This document shows positions 12,001-22,817 of a stretch of 64,000 nucleotides of DNA, piece after piece. The notes under the pieces are model-generated. The model ran no database searches and was not told the origin of the DNA. It was given only the letters and a program-made list of their open reading frames with translations. This stretch comes from Parietaria judaica (taxonomy: Eukaryota; Streptophyta; Magnoliopsida; Rosales; Urticaceae): NCBI GenBank assembly GCA_954871525.1, contig OX940863.1, positions 1,712,001 to 1,776,000 on the forward strand, given 5' to 3'. The position numbers and the translations under genes are program-made. How positions within the stretch are numbered: the first letter of the stretch is position 1; every line of letters begins with the position of its first letter.

Positions 12001-13323
12001 ATGACGAAACTGCCCCTCCTCCTCCTCCTCCTCGCCGCCGCCTCCATCGCCGTCGCCGAGATCAAAACCCTGACCATCAACTCCGACACTCGTCCGATGA
12101 TCCTCTTCGAGACGTTCGGCTTCACCCACACCGGCCACGTCAACATCTCCGTCAGCCGCGTCGCCGTCGAGTTCGCCGCCACCAACGCCACCGCCGATCC
12201 CTCCCGCCTAGGGTTCGTCCTCCTCTCCGGGGAGTCGGTCGTCCAAGCCCTCGAGGAGATTGAGCAAGATCCCCACTTCTGCGTCCTCGATCCCCGCTAC
12301 GCCTTCCACCTCTTCAGCTTCCGGGAACTCTCGTCGTCGGCTTCCTTCTCGCGCTCCTACCCGGTCCCGGCCCCCAACGAGTACAGCATCTGCTTCGCCA
12401 ACTGCGCGCCGGCCCCCACCGCCGTCACCATGGCCGTCCGCACCGAGCTCTTCAACCTCCGCGGCGATTCCCAGGAGTTCCTCTCGTACGGCCTCACGCC
12501 GCTCACGCCGCTCTACGTCTGCTTCTCCGTCACGTATTTCATCTTCCTAGGCTACTGGATCTACCTCTGCGTTACCAACAAGACCTGGGTCCTCCGGATC
12601 CACCTCCTAATGACCGGGCTTCTCCTCATGAAGGCGCTCAATCTGATCTGCGATGCCGAGAATAAGCACTACGTGAAGGTCACCGGAACGCCCCACGGCT
12701 GGGACGTCATGTTCTACATTGTCCAGCTCATCCGCACCGCCCTACTCTTCACCGTCATCGGGCTAATCGGAACCGGCTGGTCGTTCCTGAAGCCTTCCCT
12801 CCAGGAGAAGGAGAAGGCATTGCTGATTATCGTGATCGAGCTTCAGGTTTTGGCCAACGTCGCCTTGGTCTTGATCGACAAGGCCGCGCCGTTCACCTAC
12901 GACTGGCTGGCCTGGAACAATATTTTTCTCATTGCCGACATTATCTGCTGCATGGCGATTGGCATCCCCGTGGTGTGGTCGGTCGAATCGCTGCGCGGAA
13001 CATCCAAAACCGACGGGAAAGCAGCGAGGAATCTGGCCAAGCTCAAGCTTTTCCAGAAATTCTACCTGGTGGTGATGGGGTATTTGTACTTCACGAGGGT
13101 CGTCGTGCTCGGGATCAAGACCATCGCGGCGTACAGGTTCCAGTGGGTGAGCTACTTTGCCGAGGAGGGCGCCAGTCTCGCCTTTTACTTTGTGATTTTC
13201 TTCAACATGTTCAGACCGGTGGAGAGGAACGAGTACGTGGTCCTCGACGAAAAGGAAGAGGAAGCCGCGGAATTAGCTCTAAGGGAGGTGAAACAATTCA
13301 AGTTTTCGGATCTTCTACCTTAA
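12001..13323 (+). CDS. GOST/lung seven-transmembrane receptor family protein (CAND6/CAND7-like)
   Basis: This intronless gene encodes 440 residues. The ATG at 12001 is preferred over 11950 because it is followed directly by a leucine-rich signal peptide (residues 1-19) ending AVA. A lumenal/extracellular domain (20-168) contains potential N-glycosylation sites N48 and N62. Seven hydrophobic spans follow at about 169-191, 198-218, 237-258, 273-292, 306-327, 353-372 and 387-402, then a short acidic C-tail ending KQFKFSDLLP. This layout matches the plant candidate G-protein-coupled receptor family (Arabidopsis CAND6/7), related to Golgi-localised GOST proteins. Receptor function in plants is not firmly established, and trafficking is an alternative role. 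The 5' half is strongly G+C-rich at third codon positions, unlike the surrounding DNA. Confidence 0.92.
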   Translation: MTKLPLLLLLLAAASIAVAEIKTLTINSDTRPMILFETFGFTHTGHVNISVSRVAVEFAATNATADPSRLGFVLLSGESVVQALEEIEQDPHFCVLDPRYAFHLFSFRELSSSASFSRSYPVPAPNEYSICFANCAPAPTAVTMAVRTELFNLRGDSQEFLSYGLTPLTPLYVCFSVTYFIFLGYWIYLCVTNKTWVLRIHLLMTGLLLMKALNLICDAENKHYVKVTGTPHGWDVMFYIVQLIRTALLFTVIGLIGTGWSFLKPSLQEKEKALLIIVIELQVLANVALVLIDKAAPFTYDWLAWNNIFLIADIICCMAIGIPVVWSVESLRGTSKTDGKAARNLAKLKLFQKFYLVVMGYLYFTRVVVLGIKTIAAYRFQWVSYFAEEGASLAFYFVIFFNMFRPVERNEYVVLDEKEEEAAELALREVKQFKFSDLLP

Positions 13324-14345
13324 TCTTGGTTTAAACTTTTTGTTTGCATTAGGAGAGTGATTTTTAAGCAAGTGTAATTCTACTTCATAGACATACAACA
13401 CTATCAAATGCTCATGGATTTCTTGGATCTTTGTTTAGTAAAGATAACTTCAGTATGGATGTAAATAGGTAACTTCATTGTTCTTTTTGGAGATTGAAGG
13501 GAAACAGGAGAATAATGCTATCGATATAAATTTCTATTGTTACAGCTTCGGATAGGAAGCCGTCGAATTTTCGATGAGAATCCATCGAAAATCGATTAGG
13601 AGTCCTATTCTGCGTCAGGAAAGGAAAATAATTAAATCTGAAATTCTGAATTGGTTTTCGCCAGTCGGAGAATCTAATCCGGTTCCTTTGTTTGATGATA
13701 GTAATCCAATTTAAAGGTTGGTTTGTGTTTGAATGACATGATTTCATCACTGCTCTCTTCGACTACTAGTTACATGTTAGCTAAAGGGTACATATACTTC
13801 TTTAGGGGATTCTAATGACGAAACTTGGACTACAAGTCATGAAGAATTCGTTGAATTTTGTTTACACAGGAAAGACTATTACCAGTCTTAAATTGCTTAG
13901 TTTAGAATCATTTGGCGCAATTTTGATTTTGTGTGTTGTGCTTTGCCCTTTTTAAATTTTTATTTGGTGCGAAAACCCCTCTCTTGAGGGGAATTCACCA
14001 CCAAAATAAGGTTTATGGGTCTAAATGGACCTCAAATAAGCATATGGAAATAGCATACTGCACTAATGAGTAGAATTTAGGGGGGCTTGTTGCTAATTAC
14101 TCGTTAATTGGGTATTCATCATATTCATAAATGTAGCTTGGCATGTGCACCGATACTTTTGTCGTTTTTGTTTATTAATAGTTTATTTAATACAGATATT
14201 TTCGTAAACTTTACCAATATATGATTTAGTTCGGAGGTACAAACACTCAAGCATTGGAAGATATATATATATAGATATATATATATATAGTATTACTATT
14301 ATATGTACATATTACATATATAGGTTTCTAGCTCCTAAAACTATA
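13324..14345. other. Intergenic DNA, no gene seen
   Basis: It includes the probable 3' UTR of the 7TM gene to about 13450, then unremarkable AT-rich sequence. An interrupted (AT)n tract lies at about 14261-14288. A word near 14285 (TATAGTATTACTATTATATG) recurs almost unchanged at 21541, just outside the LTR element. Confidence 0.55.
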
Positions 14346-14349
14346 TATC

Positions 14350-15076
14350 TCTTATAGGATCTTATTAATGAGAAAAAGAATTGAGTTTTAATTGTTGTGT
14401 TTATTTATTTTCTTAAAAAAATCAGGAATTACAGTACTTAAAATGTATGGTTTTTTTCACGCATGCTTCATAAAATAACGTCGTTTTTGGAGCAGATTTT
14501 GATGCAGATATGAAAAGGGTTAAAAGAAATTGAAGCATGCATTGTCCTAAAAAACAAAATAAATAATTTATAAAGATAATTAAGAGTTAAGACAATGACA
14601 TATGCATTGAAGGCGAAGTTTCTCACTCCGAAAATTGACTTAAAATAACATTATTTTAGTGGTCCAAAAGCTGTACATACATATATCATGATTTTATCTC
14701 TCACAATAAATGAATATATATAAATATATATAAATAATTATCCACCGTCGGATCAACCAACACAAATATTCAATAGATCCAACGGTCAACGACCTTGGCA
14801 AGTCGGAGCGAATAACAGCCGTCAGATCTAAATCAAGCATCACTGGATTTTGATACAACGGCCAGGAATCAGTTTTAATTACTGCCAAACCTGACAATGC
14901 GCTTATCTGAATAGTAATGTAAAAGAATTACCAAAAAAAAATATATTAATAAAAAAATGAAAAAGAAAAAGAAAATAAAGAAGAGGATTTTTCCCGAGAA
15001 AATAGTAATGTGAATTTTCCCTAGAAAATCTGAGGATTTTCCACTGCGAAGAAGAGAGTCAATTCAAAGCTTCGAT
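14350..15076. repeat. Truncated second copy of the RING-gene upstream region
   Basis: 14562-15070 matches 6790-7305 (promoter and start of the transcript), ending at AAGCTTCGA. No RING coding sequence follows because the LTR retrotransposon begins at 15077. The leading part, 14350-14590 (AATGAGAAAA...CCTAAAAAACAAAAT), matches 32500-32630, linking this block to the third fragment of the same locus. Confidence 0.8.
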
Positions 15077-15930
15077 TGTTAATGCCTAAAAATCGATTAA
15101 CTTGAATGCGGCCAAAGTCTTGATTTTGGGATGTTCGTATGACGGTCAAAACTAGCTTTGAAGCTTGATCTTCGGTCTTGATGGGCCAAAAATCTTCCCT
15201 ATAAAACTTGCCTCCGTTCCTGTAAAAAGAGTACAAAAAGTGAACTCTAGAGGGGGACTGAGGGGGGGTCCTCTGTCGCCCGCTGCGACGCTCAACATTA
15301 GTCGAGTATTTGAGTAAGAAATTATGAATAAACGGGAAACAGAGGTTTTTTGGCTCGGGAGTGCTTCGGGAGTGCTTACCCAATGTGGTGGGGTCTCCTC
15401 CTATTTAGAGAGGATTGGGAGTTCGAATTCATGCCTTCGGGGGTCGCAGCGACCCCTGAAGGCATGAATTTTGGCCTTCAAGGGTCGCGGCGACCCCCGA
15501 AGGCATATTTCGTAGACGGATCATACTCGTCTTTTACCGGATCTGACTGTTGACTTTCTCGGTTTACTTTTGTTGACTTTCCTGGTTGACTTTGTTGACC
15601 TTTTGGGTCGACTTTCCGGGTCGGCCCATTGACTTTTTGTTGACTTTTCCGGTTGACTTTATGTGTGGAGTCTGTTGACTTTTATTGACTTTTCCGGGTC
15701 GCATCCGTTGACTTTCCGGTTCGGGCCCATTGACTTTTTTGTTTGACTTTCTAGGTCGGGCCCGTTGACTTTTTCAGGTCGAGTCCAATTGACTTTTTTG
15801 ACTTGTTCGGGTTGACTTTTCCATATCAGGTCAAAGTTGATTTACTTGACTTTATTTGTTTTGGGCCTTTTGGGTGCGTTTTTTGGGTTTGGGCCTTGAT
15901 TTTTTCAGGCTCCGAAAAATACGCATAACA
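15077..15930 (-). repeat. 3' LTR of the element (element orientation minus)
   Basis: It begins TGTTAATGCC on the plus strand and ends CGCATAACA, an inverted-terminus pair typical of LTRs. It holds two related palindromic modules of the form GCCTTCGGGGGTCGC..GCGACCCC (about 15433-15506) and a run of 17 TTGACT/TTGACC words (15549-15852). Confidence 0.88.
15549..15852. promoter_or_regulatory. Cluster of 17 W-box cores inside the LTR
   Basis: TTGACT or TTGACC occurs 17 times in about 300 bp, usually as GTTGACTTT spaced by 8-30 bp with CCGGGTCG-type fillers. TTGAC(C/T) is the core bound by WRKY transcription factors. The spacing suggests a repeat that amplified locally. A regulatory role is inferred from the motif only. 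Confidence 0.55.
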
Positions 15931-16019
15931 TTAACCCCCCCAGTTTCTTACGAGATTGCACCTTGCGAGAAACTTTATGCTTTAAGTCACCTTAGTCAAG
16001 TTGCCGGAATTAAACTTCG

Positions 16020-16645
16020 GACATTTAGATAATTTTGTAATGTTTCGCGCCTTAGCGTCTTACTTCCTCGTCTTTACGCCTTAGCGTCTTATTTTTATTA
16101 TATAGCCGAGCTTCGTGCCTTAGCATCTTAGTTCCCGATATTTTGCGCCGTACCATCTTTTTAGTATATTGCTGAGAGTCGGGTCTTTAGCATCTTATTT
16201 CTCGGCCTTTTGCGCCGTAACGTCTTTTAGTGTCTTCCTTCTCGGTCTTTTGCGCCGTACCGTCTTTTTAGTATTTTGTCGAGTTTCTGCGCCTTAGCGT
16301 CTTACTTCTCGGTATTTTGCGCCGTAACGTCTTTTTAGTATTTTGCTGAGTTTCTGCGCTTTAGCGTCTTATTTATCGGTCTTTTGCGCCGTAGCGTCTT
16401 TTTAGTATATTGCCGAGAATTTGCGCTTTAGTGTCTTATTTCTCGGTCTTTTGCGCCGTAGCGTCTTTTAGTATTTTGTCGAGTTTCTGCGCCCTAGTGT
16501 CTTATTTCTCGATCTTTCGCGCTATAGCGTCTTAAGTATATTGCCGAGATTCTACGCTTTAGCGTCTTATTTCTCGGTCTTTTGCGCCGTAGCGTCTTTT
16601 TAGTATTTTGCTGAGTTTTTGCGCTTTAGCGTCTTATTTCTCAGT
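16020..16645. repeat. Minisatellite array A, ~67-bp unit
   Basis: Units contain TTTTGCGCCGTAGCGTC, then TTTAGTATTTTGC(T/C)GAG and GCGCTTTAGCGTCTTATTTC, and repeat about eight to nine times with substitutions and small indels. Confidence 0.85.
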
Positions 16646-16654
16646 CTTTGTTGC

Positions 16655-17340
16655 CTGAGTCGGCGCGATTAAGATCCGTCCTGTCTCTGTCTTATTTGCC
16701 TAAGTTGGCGGGATTAAGATCTGGCATTTCTTTGACTTTTTGCCGTTTGAGTCGGCGGGGTTAATACCCGGCCTTTCTCAGACTTTTTGGTGTTTGAGTC
16801 GGCGAGGTTAAGACCCGGCCTTTCTCGGAAATTTTGTGGCCTGAGTCGGCGGGGTTAAGACCCGGCCTTTCTCGGACTTTTTGCTGCATGAGTCGGCGGG
16901 ATTGAGATCCGGCCTTTTTCGGTCTTGATGCCTGAGTCGACGGGATTAAAATCCGGTCTTTCTCGGTCTTTATTGCCTGATTCGACGGGATTAATATCCA
17001 GCCTTTCTCGGTCATTGTTTCCTGAGTCGGCGGGATTAAGATCCGGCCTTTCTCGGACTTTTATATTTTTCCTGAGTCGACGGGATTGAGATCCAGCCTT
17101 TCTCAGTTTTTGTTGCCTGAGTTGGCGGGATTAAGATCCAGCCTTTCGCGGACTTTTTTCCTGAGTCAGTGGGATTAAGACCCAGCCTTTCTCTGTGATT
17201 GTGTTGCCTTAGTCGGCGGGATTAAGACTCGGCCTTTCTCGGTCTTTATTGCCTGAGTCGGCGGGATTAAAATCCGACCTTTCTCGGTCTTTATGCCTGA
17301 GTCGACAGGATGGAGATCCAGCTTATCTCGGTCTTATTTT
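16655..17340. repeat. Minisatellite array B, ~45-60-bp unit
   Basis: Units read GCCTGAGTCGGCGGGATTAA, then GATCCGGCCTTTCTCGG and a short T-rich tail, in about thirteen diverged copies. The minus strand stays partly open across them, but only as repeat-derived peptide. Confidence 0.85.
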
Positions 17341-17439
17341 TCAGGCTTTGGCCGCCTTATTTTCTTTGATTTGGCTTCGACGTCATCCCACTGATTCGGA
17401 TCTTAACACATGATTTTCCCGTGATTTGGATATTTGACT

Positions 17440-18560
17440 GCCATTTTTCCTGGTGAGCCTCCGACGTCGTCGTCGGATTTTAAACTTTGCCTGTTGATAT
17501 TCCCTGATGAGCCTCTGGCGTCGTCGTCGGGTTTTGTACTTTGACTATTGTCTCTCCTCGATTGAGCCTTTGGCGTCGTCTTAGGGTTTCAGAATTCAGC
17601 CATCACTTTTCCTGATAAGCCTTTGGCATCATCTTCGGACTTTGGTCGCTGTCACGCCCTGATGAGCCTTTGGCGTCGTCTTTGGGTTTTGGACTTTGAC
17701 AGTTGTCTTTGCCCGATTGAGCCTTTGGTGTCGTCTTCGGGTTTCGGACTTTGACCGTCGTCTCTCCCTGATGAGCTTTTGGCGTCGTCTTCGGGCTTTG
17801 GATTTTGACCGTCGTCTCTCCCTAACGAGCCTTCTACGTCGTCGTCTTTGAACTTTTTCTGTTGATTTTCCCTGATGAGCCTCTGGCCTCGTCGTCGGGT
17901 ATCGGACTTTGTCTGTTGATTTTTCCCAGATGAGCCTCCGGCATCGTCGTCGAATTTCGGACTTTGTCCGTTGATTTTCCCTGATGAGCCTCCGGCATCG
18001 TCGTCGGGTTTCGGACTTTGTCCGTTGATTTTTCTTGATGAGCCTCCGGCGTCGTCGTCGGGTTTTGGACTTTGACCGCCGATTTTCTCTGATGAGCCTC
18101 TAGCGTCGTCGTCGGGTTTTGGACTTTGTCCGTCGTTTTTCCCTGATGAGTCTTCGGCGTCATCATCGGGTGTCGGACTTTGACCTCGATTTTCCCTGAT
18201 GTGCCTCCGGCGTCGTTGTCGGGTATCGGACTTTGTCCGTTGATTTTCCCTAACGAGCCTATGGCGTCGTCTTCGGGTTTTGAACTATGGCTGTCATCTC
18301 TCCCTGATGAGCCTCTGGCGTCGTCTTCGGGCTTCGAACTTCGGACCTTGGTCGTGGTCTCGCCCTGATGAGCCTTTGGCGTCGTCGTCGGGTTTTGGAC
18401 TTTGATCGTTGTCTATCCCTAATGAGCCTTTGGCATCATCTTCGGGCTCTGGATTTTGATCGTCGCCTCTCCCTGATGAGCCTTTGGCGTCGTCTTTGGG
18501 CTTCGGACTTCGGTCGTCGACCGCCCTAATGAGCCTTTGGCATTCTCTTAGGGCTTCAGG
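17440..18560. repeat. Minisatellite array C, ~60-bp unit
   Basis: About twenty copies carry CCTGATGAGCCT, then (C/T)GGCGTCGTCGTCGGGTTT and GGACTTTG(T/A)CCG. Because the unit is close to a multiple of three, both strands hold long repetitive open frames (minus: PTTMPEAHQGKSTDKVRN-like units; plus: DEPLASSSGFEL-like units). I read these as by-products of the repeat, not proteins. Confidence 0.85.
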
Positions 18561-18959
18561 CATTCACCGTATTTTTCAAACACTTGTACTTGAGTTCTTG
18601 TATTTCTTGAATCGTCGTTTCTTTTTCAAGTACATGTACTCCATTTCATGTCTTTCTCAAATCGAGTTTTTACCCTCTTTCGTTTATTGAGAGGTTTTGT
18701 TTTGTGAGTACATAACTTTATAATATATATATATATACACGAATCTGATGAGTAATTGTGTATACTGTATATAGACGTATATACTTTGTTTTATTTTTAT
18801 AAGCTTTCAGACATACATATATAAATATATTATATATATATATTGGCGTTTCTTTGACTCTGTGTATGAGCAAGTATATGCTTTTGTTTTTCATTCACAA
18901 TTCTTTGTCGTTGTTGTATGTAAACTGTATATACATTTTTCTTTTTCTTTTTGCCCTTC

Positions 18960-20050
18960 TTTGAGCAGGAAAGGAAACTCGCCATTTTTCTTTTCACTTT
19001 TGCCTTCCTTCGCCTCTCTTTCCTTCTTCCTCGTTGTCACACCTTTGCAGGTTGCCGGAGCTCCCATCGCGCACTTACAGAGGCTGCAAGATCGCAACGG
19101 AAAGGGAGAAAGACAAAGGGCTTTGCAGATTTAGCTTCTCCGGCGCTTGGAGGTCTCTTGGACGCCGCCGATTTGACGGACGAGGTCGTGGCATGAGTTT
19201 AGGCGGCGTGGAGTCGATCCCAGGTCTTGGCGCCGACGGAGTGGCTGGTGGCGTGGAGGAGACCCAGACGCAGATCTGGGCTCGCACGAGGAAGCTTTTC
19301 TGTCGTTTGTCTGTGCAGGGAAGGACGTTCCGTGGGCTCTCTCGGCAGGGCTAGGGAATCTTCGTCGACTGTGGTGGCGTGCGAGGGTAACCTCGCCGAG
19401 GATCAGGGCGCGCGAAATGAGAAATAGAGGCAATGGGCCCTTACTTTTTCTTCTTCGTCTTTCTTGATCGAGCAGCAAGGCCTCTTTTTTTTTTATCGTC
19501 TCTTCCTCAGGTCACCGGAAGCCTTCGACGCTCGAAGACGGCGGATCCTTGGCCGTACATGTGGCATTTTCAGGCGAGGAGGAAGTCGGAAGGGAGCTTT
19601 CTCGGCTTCTGAGTTCGGTCGGAGGCCTTGGGCTGCGAGATTCGAAGGTGGTGGAGCAAGGGAGGCTGACCGCGCCAGCACACGTGTGGCTCTTTCCGGT
19701 GGAGCTCTGGAGATCCCGACAGTTTTGGCGGCGTCAGATGGACTTTTGGTTCAAGATCTAGGTCGCGTGAGGACTTTTGCCGATGTTAGTTGCGCGTAAG
19801 GTGGTGGGACGCCGTGGACCCGTCGGTGTTGGCTGCTCATCGGAGCTCGTGGGGAGGCAATAACTTCAGCGTTTCAGCGCGCGATGGGAACCACCTTGGC
19901 GTGGCCGGAGCTTTGGCGGCAAGCGCGAAGTCTCACGGGGCGGTCTGCTCCTGGGTTTTCGCGGCGATTTTGTCGAGGCTTTGCCAGCAGTGGCGGCGAG
20001 GCTTTCCGGAACAGAGGAGACGAAGCTTCGGTGAACCTCTGATGATCTGA
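18960..20050. other. G+C-rich interior block of the LTR element
   Basis: This block near the primer-binding-site end is much richer in G+C than its surroundings. It has open frames up to about 115 codons on both strands, but none resembles Gag or another family I know. It may be the decayed leader or gag-like region, or captured host DNA. Confidence 0.4.
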
Positions 20051-20654
20051 AATGTTGTCGATGATTCTGTATATTATGGCATATATATGTAATATGTATG
20101 TATAATACGTTGTTGTTTTGAATGTATTCTTTTTCAATGAGAATTTGAGAGATCCGAACTGTTGTTTTTTATTTTTTATTTTGTAACTCGAAATGTTGTC
20201 CTAAGGTCGTTGGATGGATGACCGAAAGAGAGTCTTGAAGTCGTTGGACGATCAAGATCGAATCTTGGACTTAGCCGATGACGAGGCGGGTCTTGAGGTA
20301 GTAGAACGACCGAGAGCGTATTGGCCTTTGTGCGGCCTTTGTGTTCGGAGGCCTTTGTGGTGGTGTTGAACTCTAAGTGCCTCCCTAGTCACATGTTCAT
20401 CTTTTTCGTAACCTGTGCGTCTCTTCGAAACCTGCTCGTCATTTTCGTGACTTATGCGTCTCTTCGAAACCTACACGTCTCCTCGTAACCTGTTCGTCAT
20501 TTCTGTGACTTGTGCGTCTCTTCGAAACCTGTTCGTCATTTTCGTGACCTGTTCGCCTCTTCGAAACCTGTTCTTCGAGTGGCGGTGTACGAAAGTTTTG
20601 CTAGCGGTACTCCGAGGCTTTGAACTTGTCGGGGCCCATCCTTCTAGCGCCAAA

Positions 20655-21539
20655 TGTTAATGCCTAAAAATCGATTAACTTGAATGCGGCCCAAGTCTTG
20701 ATTTTGGGCCGGGCCCGATGTCCGCATGACGGTCGAAACGGGCTATGAAGCTTGATCTTCGGTCTTGATGGGCCGAAAATCTTCCCTATAAAACCTGCCT
20801 CCGTTCCTGTAAAAAGAGTACAAAAAGTGAACTCTTGAGGGGGACCGAGGGGGGGTCCTCTGTCGCCCGCTCCGACGCTCAACATTAGTCGAGTATTTGA
20901 GTAGGAAATTATGAATAAATGGGAAACAGAGGTTTTTTGGTTTCGGGAGTGCTTACCCAATGTGGCGGGGGTCTCCTCCTATTTATAGAGGATTGGGAGT
21001 TCGAATTCATGCCTTCGGGGGTCGCAGCGACCCCTGAAGGCATGAATTTTGGCCTTCGGGGGTCGCGGCGACCCCCGAAGGCATGAATTTTAGCCTTCGG
21101 GGGTCGCGGCGACCCCCAAATGCATATTTCTTAGACAGATCATACTCGTCTTTTGCCGGATCGGACTGTTGACTTTCTCATTTTACTTTGTTGACTTTCC
21201 TGGTTGACTTTGTTGACCTTTTGGGTCGACTTTCCGGGTCTGTCCATTGACTTTTTGTTGACTTTTCCGGTTGACTTTCCGGGTGGAGTCTGTTGACTTT
21301 TCTAGGTCGGATCCGTTGACTTTCCGGTTCTGGCCCATTGACTTTTTTGGTTGACTTTCTAGGTCGGGCCTGTTGACTTTTTCAGGTCGAGTCCAATTGA
21401 CTTTTTTGACTTGTTCAGGTAGACTTTTCCATATCAGGTCAAAGTTGATTTACTTGGCTTTATTTGTTTTGGGCCTTTTGGGTGCGTTTTTTGGGGTTGG
21501 GCCTTGATTTTTTCCAGGCTCCGAAAAATACGCATAACA
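20655..21539 (-). repeat. 5' LTR of the element (element orientation minus)
   Basis: Closely similar to 15077-15930. It carries one extra palindromic GCCTTCGGGGGTCGCGGCGA module (about 21010-21125) and its own W-box-rich run at about 21168-21465. The primer-binding-site-like TGGCGCTAGAAGG lies directly against its inner edge on the minus strand. Confidence 0.88.
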
Positions 21540-22146
21540 TATAGTATTCCTATTATATGTACATATCGAATTGACGATTGTCCCCACAAGCTAACATGAG
21601 TCTTTTCAGCGTGTTTTGTCCTCCCTCGCATGCTCTCTGATAAACTTCTCATGAGGTCACCCATCCAAGTAAAACACGTTTAACTTTTGAGTTCTTGTGA
21701 ACAAGCTACCGAAAATAAGATGAATCTTGTTGACATAGGTAGTTTCAATCAATTCTTTTAAGCCTCTTCGACCATACAGTCTCATACATATATGATAACC
21801 AATATCCCCTTGCCCAAGCGGTGCGGGAGCTGTGTCTCGTTTTTGCCCTCTTAGCTCACGGGATTGATGATTATCACATTAAAGATTTTAAAATATTTAA
21901 GTAACTTCAAATTCGACTAAACACGACAAATTCATGCCTTGGTTTAACAAAAAGTGTAAAAAATCTCTTTCGTGAGGAAACGACAGAACACCTTAAGGGA
22001 GGATTATCAAATAGTACATAAGATAACGAACACATTAGAATTAGATGGTGTCAAAGCATTTATAAAAATATATAATATTTAAATCATCGTTAAATGAATA
22101 AAACAAAATAGAGTAACAAGTTACAACGTTACAAAACCCTAATGAT
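21540..22146. other. Intergenic DNA between two mobile elements
   Basis: The first 25 bases resemble 14285-14310. No coding frame with a recognisable product is visible. Confidence 0.5.
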
Positions 22147-22154
22147 TTTTAAAA
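22147..22154. repeat. 8-bp flank of the MULE (possible target duplication)
   Basis: TTTTAAAA here and at 28702-28709. The word is its own reverse complement, so it could equally be the outermost part of the inverted repeat. Confidence 0.5.
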
Positions 22155-22317
22155 GGGAAACTTGAAAAAATGTCACAAAAAACACCATAATTTAAGTTTT
22201 GAACCCATATTGAAAAAATACATGTTTCTAAACTTTGCCCAATTTTAGACGATTTTACCCCTAATTAATTAACCCCCACTTCAATTAACCCAAATAATTA
22301 ATTTGGGACTTTTACCC
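22155..22317. repeat. Left terminal inverted repeat of the MULE
   Basis: 163 bp, from GGGAAACTTG to ACTTTTACCC. Its reverse complement matches 28539-28701 with few changes. Confidence 0.88.
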
Positions 22318-22817
22318 TTTTTTTTTTCCCTTTTCCTATCACTCCCCTCTTCTTTCCCGTGTCTCCCTTCCACGCACAAAGAAGTCGAACAACTCGACCC
22401 ACACGCAACAACTCGAAGATCTTCCGACCACCGAACCACGTTCTCTCCGCGAGTCCACCGAACCGTCGCGAGTCCGCCGTACGCACGTCCTCTCCGTGAG
22501 TCCGCCGTGAGTCTCCCTTCTCCTCTCGCTCATTTTCGTTTGATTTTGCATGAGGTTCGTTCGTTTTCTCTATGATTCTTTTGATTGATTGGTTTGATTT
22601 CTTCTCCTCTAGCTTGGTTTGATTTCTGGTTGGTTTTCTTTTATTCTAGGGTTTATTTTTTCTTCACTAAGTTAGGATATGGAATCCTTGTTAGTTTTGG
22701 TATTTTTCTTCATTAAGTTGCATGAAGTTTATGTTTTTTTCTCTGGAAGGCTTTGTTAGGAACTTTGTTACAGTTTTTGGCGTGGGCTTGGGAGGTTGGG
22801 GTTCAATGTTGAGGAAT

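Larger units (their letters stand above)
15077..21539 (-). mobile_element. Non-autonomous LTR retrotransposon (LARD-like), 6.46 kb
   Basis: Two long direct repeats (15077-15930 and 20655-21539) bound a 4.7-kb interior. Orientation is minus: reading that strand, each LTR starts TGTTATGCG and ends TTAACA. A primer-binding-site-like TGGCGCTAGAAGGATGG follows the first LTR after two bases (about 20636-20652 on the plus strand), and a purine tract with a run of seven G precedes the second (15932-15943). No gag, protease, reverse transcriptase or integrase frame is present; the interior is three minisatellite arrays plus a G+C-rich block. The 5-bp flanks differ (TCGAT left, TATAG right), so there is no target-site duplication, suggesting recombination after insertion. 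The LTRs differ by a hairpin-unit copy number and point changes. Confidence 0.88.

Noticed and set aside
11841..12263. Arginine/proline-rich frame overlapping the start of the 7TM gene
   Set aside because: Out-of-frame shadow of a G+C-rich coding region; the overlapping frame encodes a complete recognisable protein.
17834..18368. Long repetitive open frames (PEAHQGKSTDKVRN-like on minus, DEPLASSSGFEL-like on plus)
   Set aside because: The minisatellite unit is close to a multiple of three, so both strands stay open without selection. Start sites and domains are lacking.
15077..21539. Reading the LTR element as plus-strand oriented
   Set aside because: No primer-binding site follows 15930 on the plus strand, whereas TGGCGCTAGAAGG next to 20654 and a G-run next to 15931 fit the minus orientation.
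22147..22154. Calling TTTTAAAA a certain 8-bp target duplication of the MULE
   Set aside because: The word is palindromic, so it cannot be told apart from an extension of the inverted repeat.
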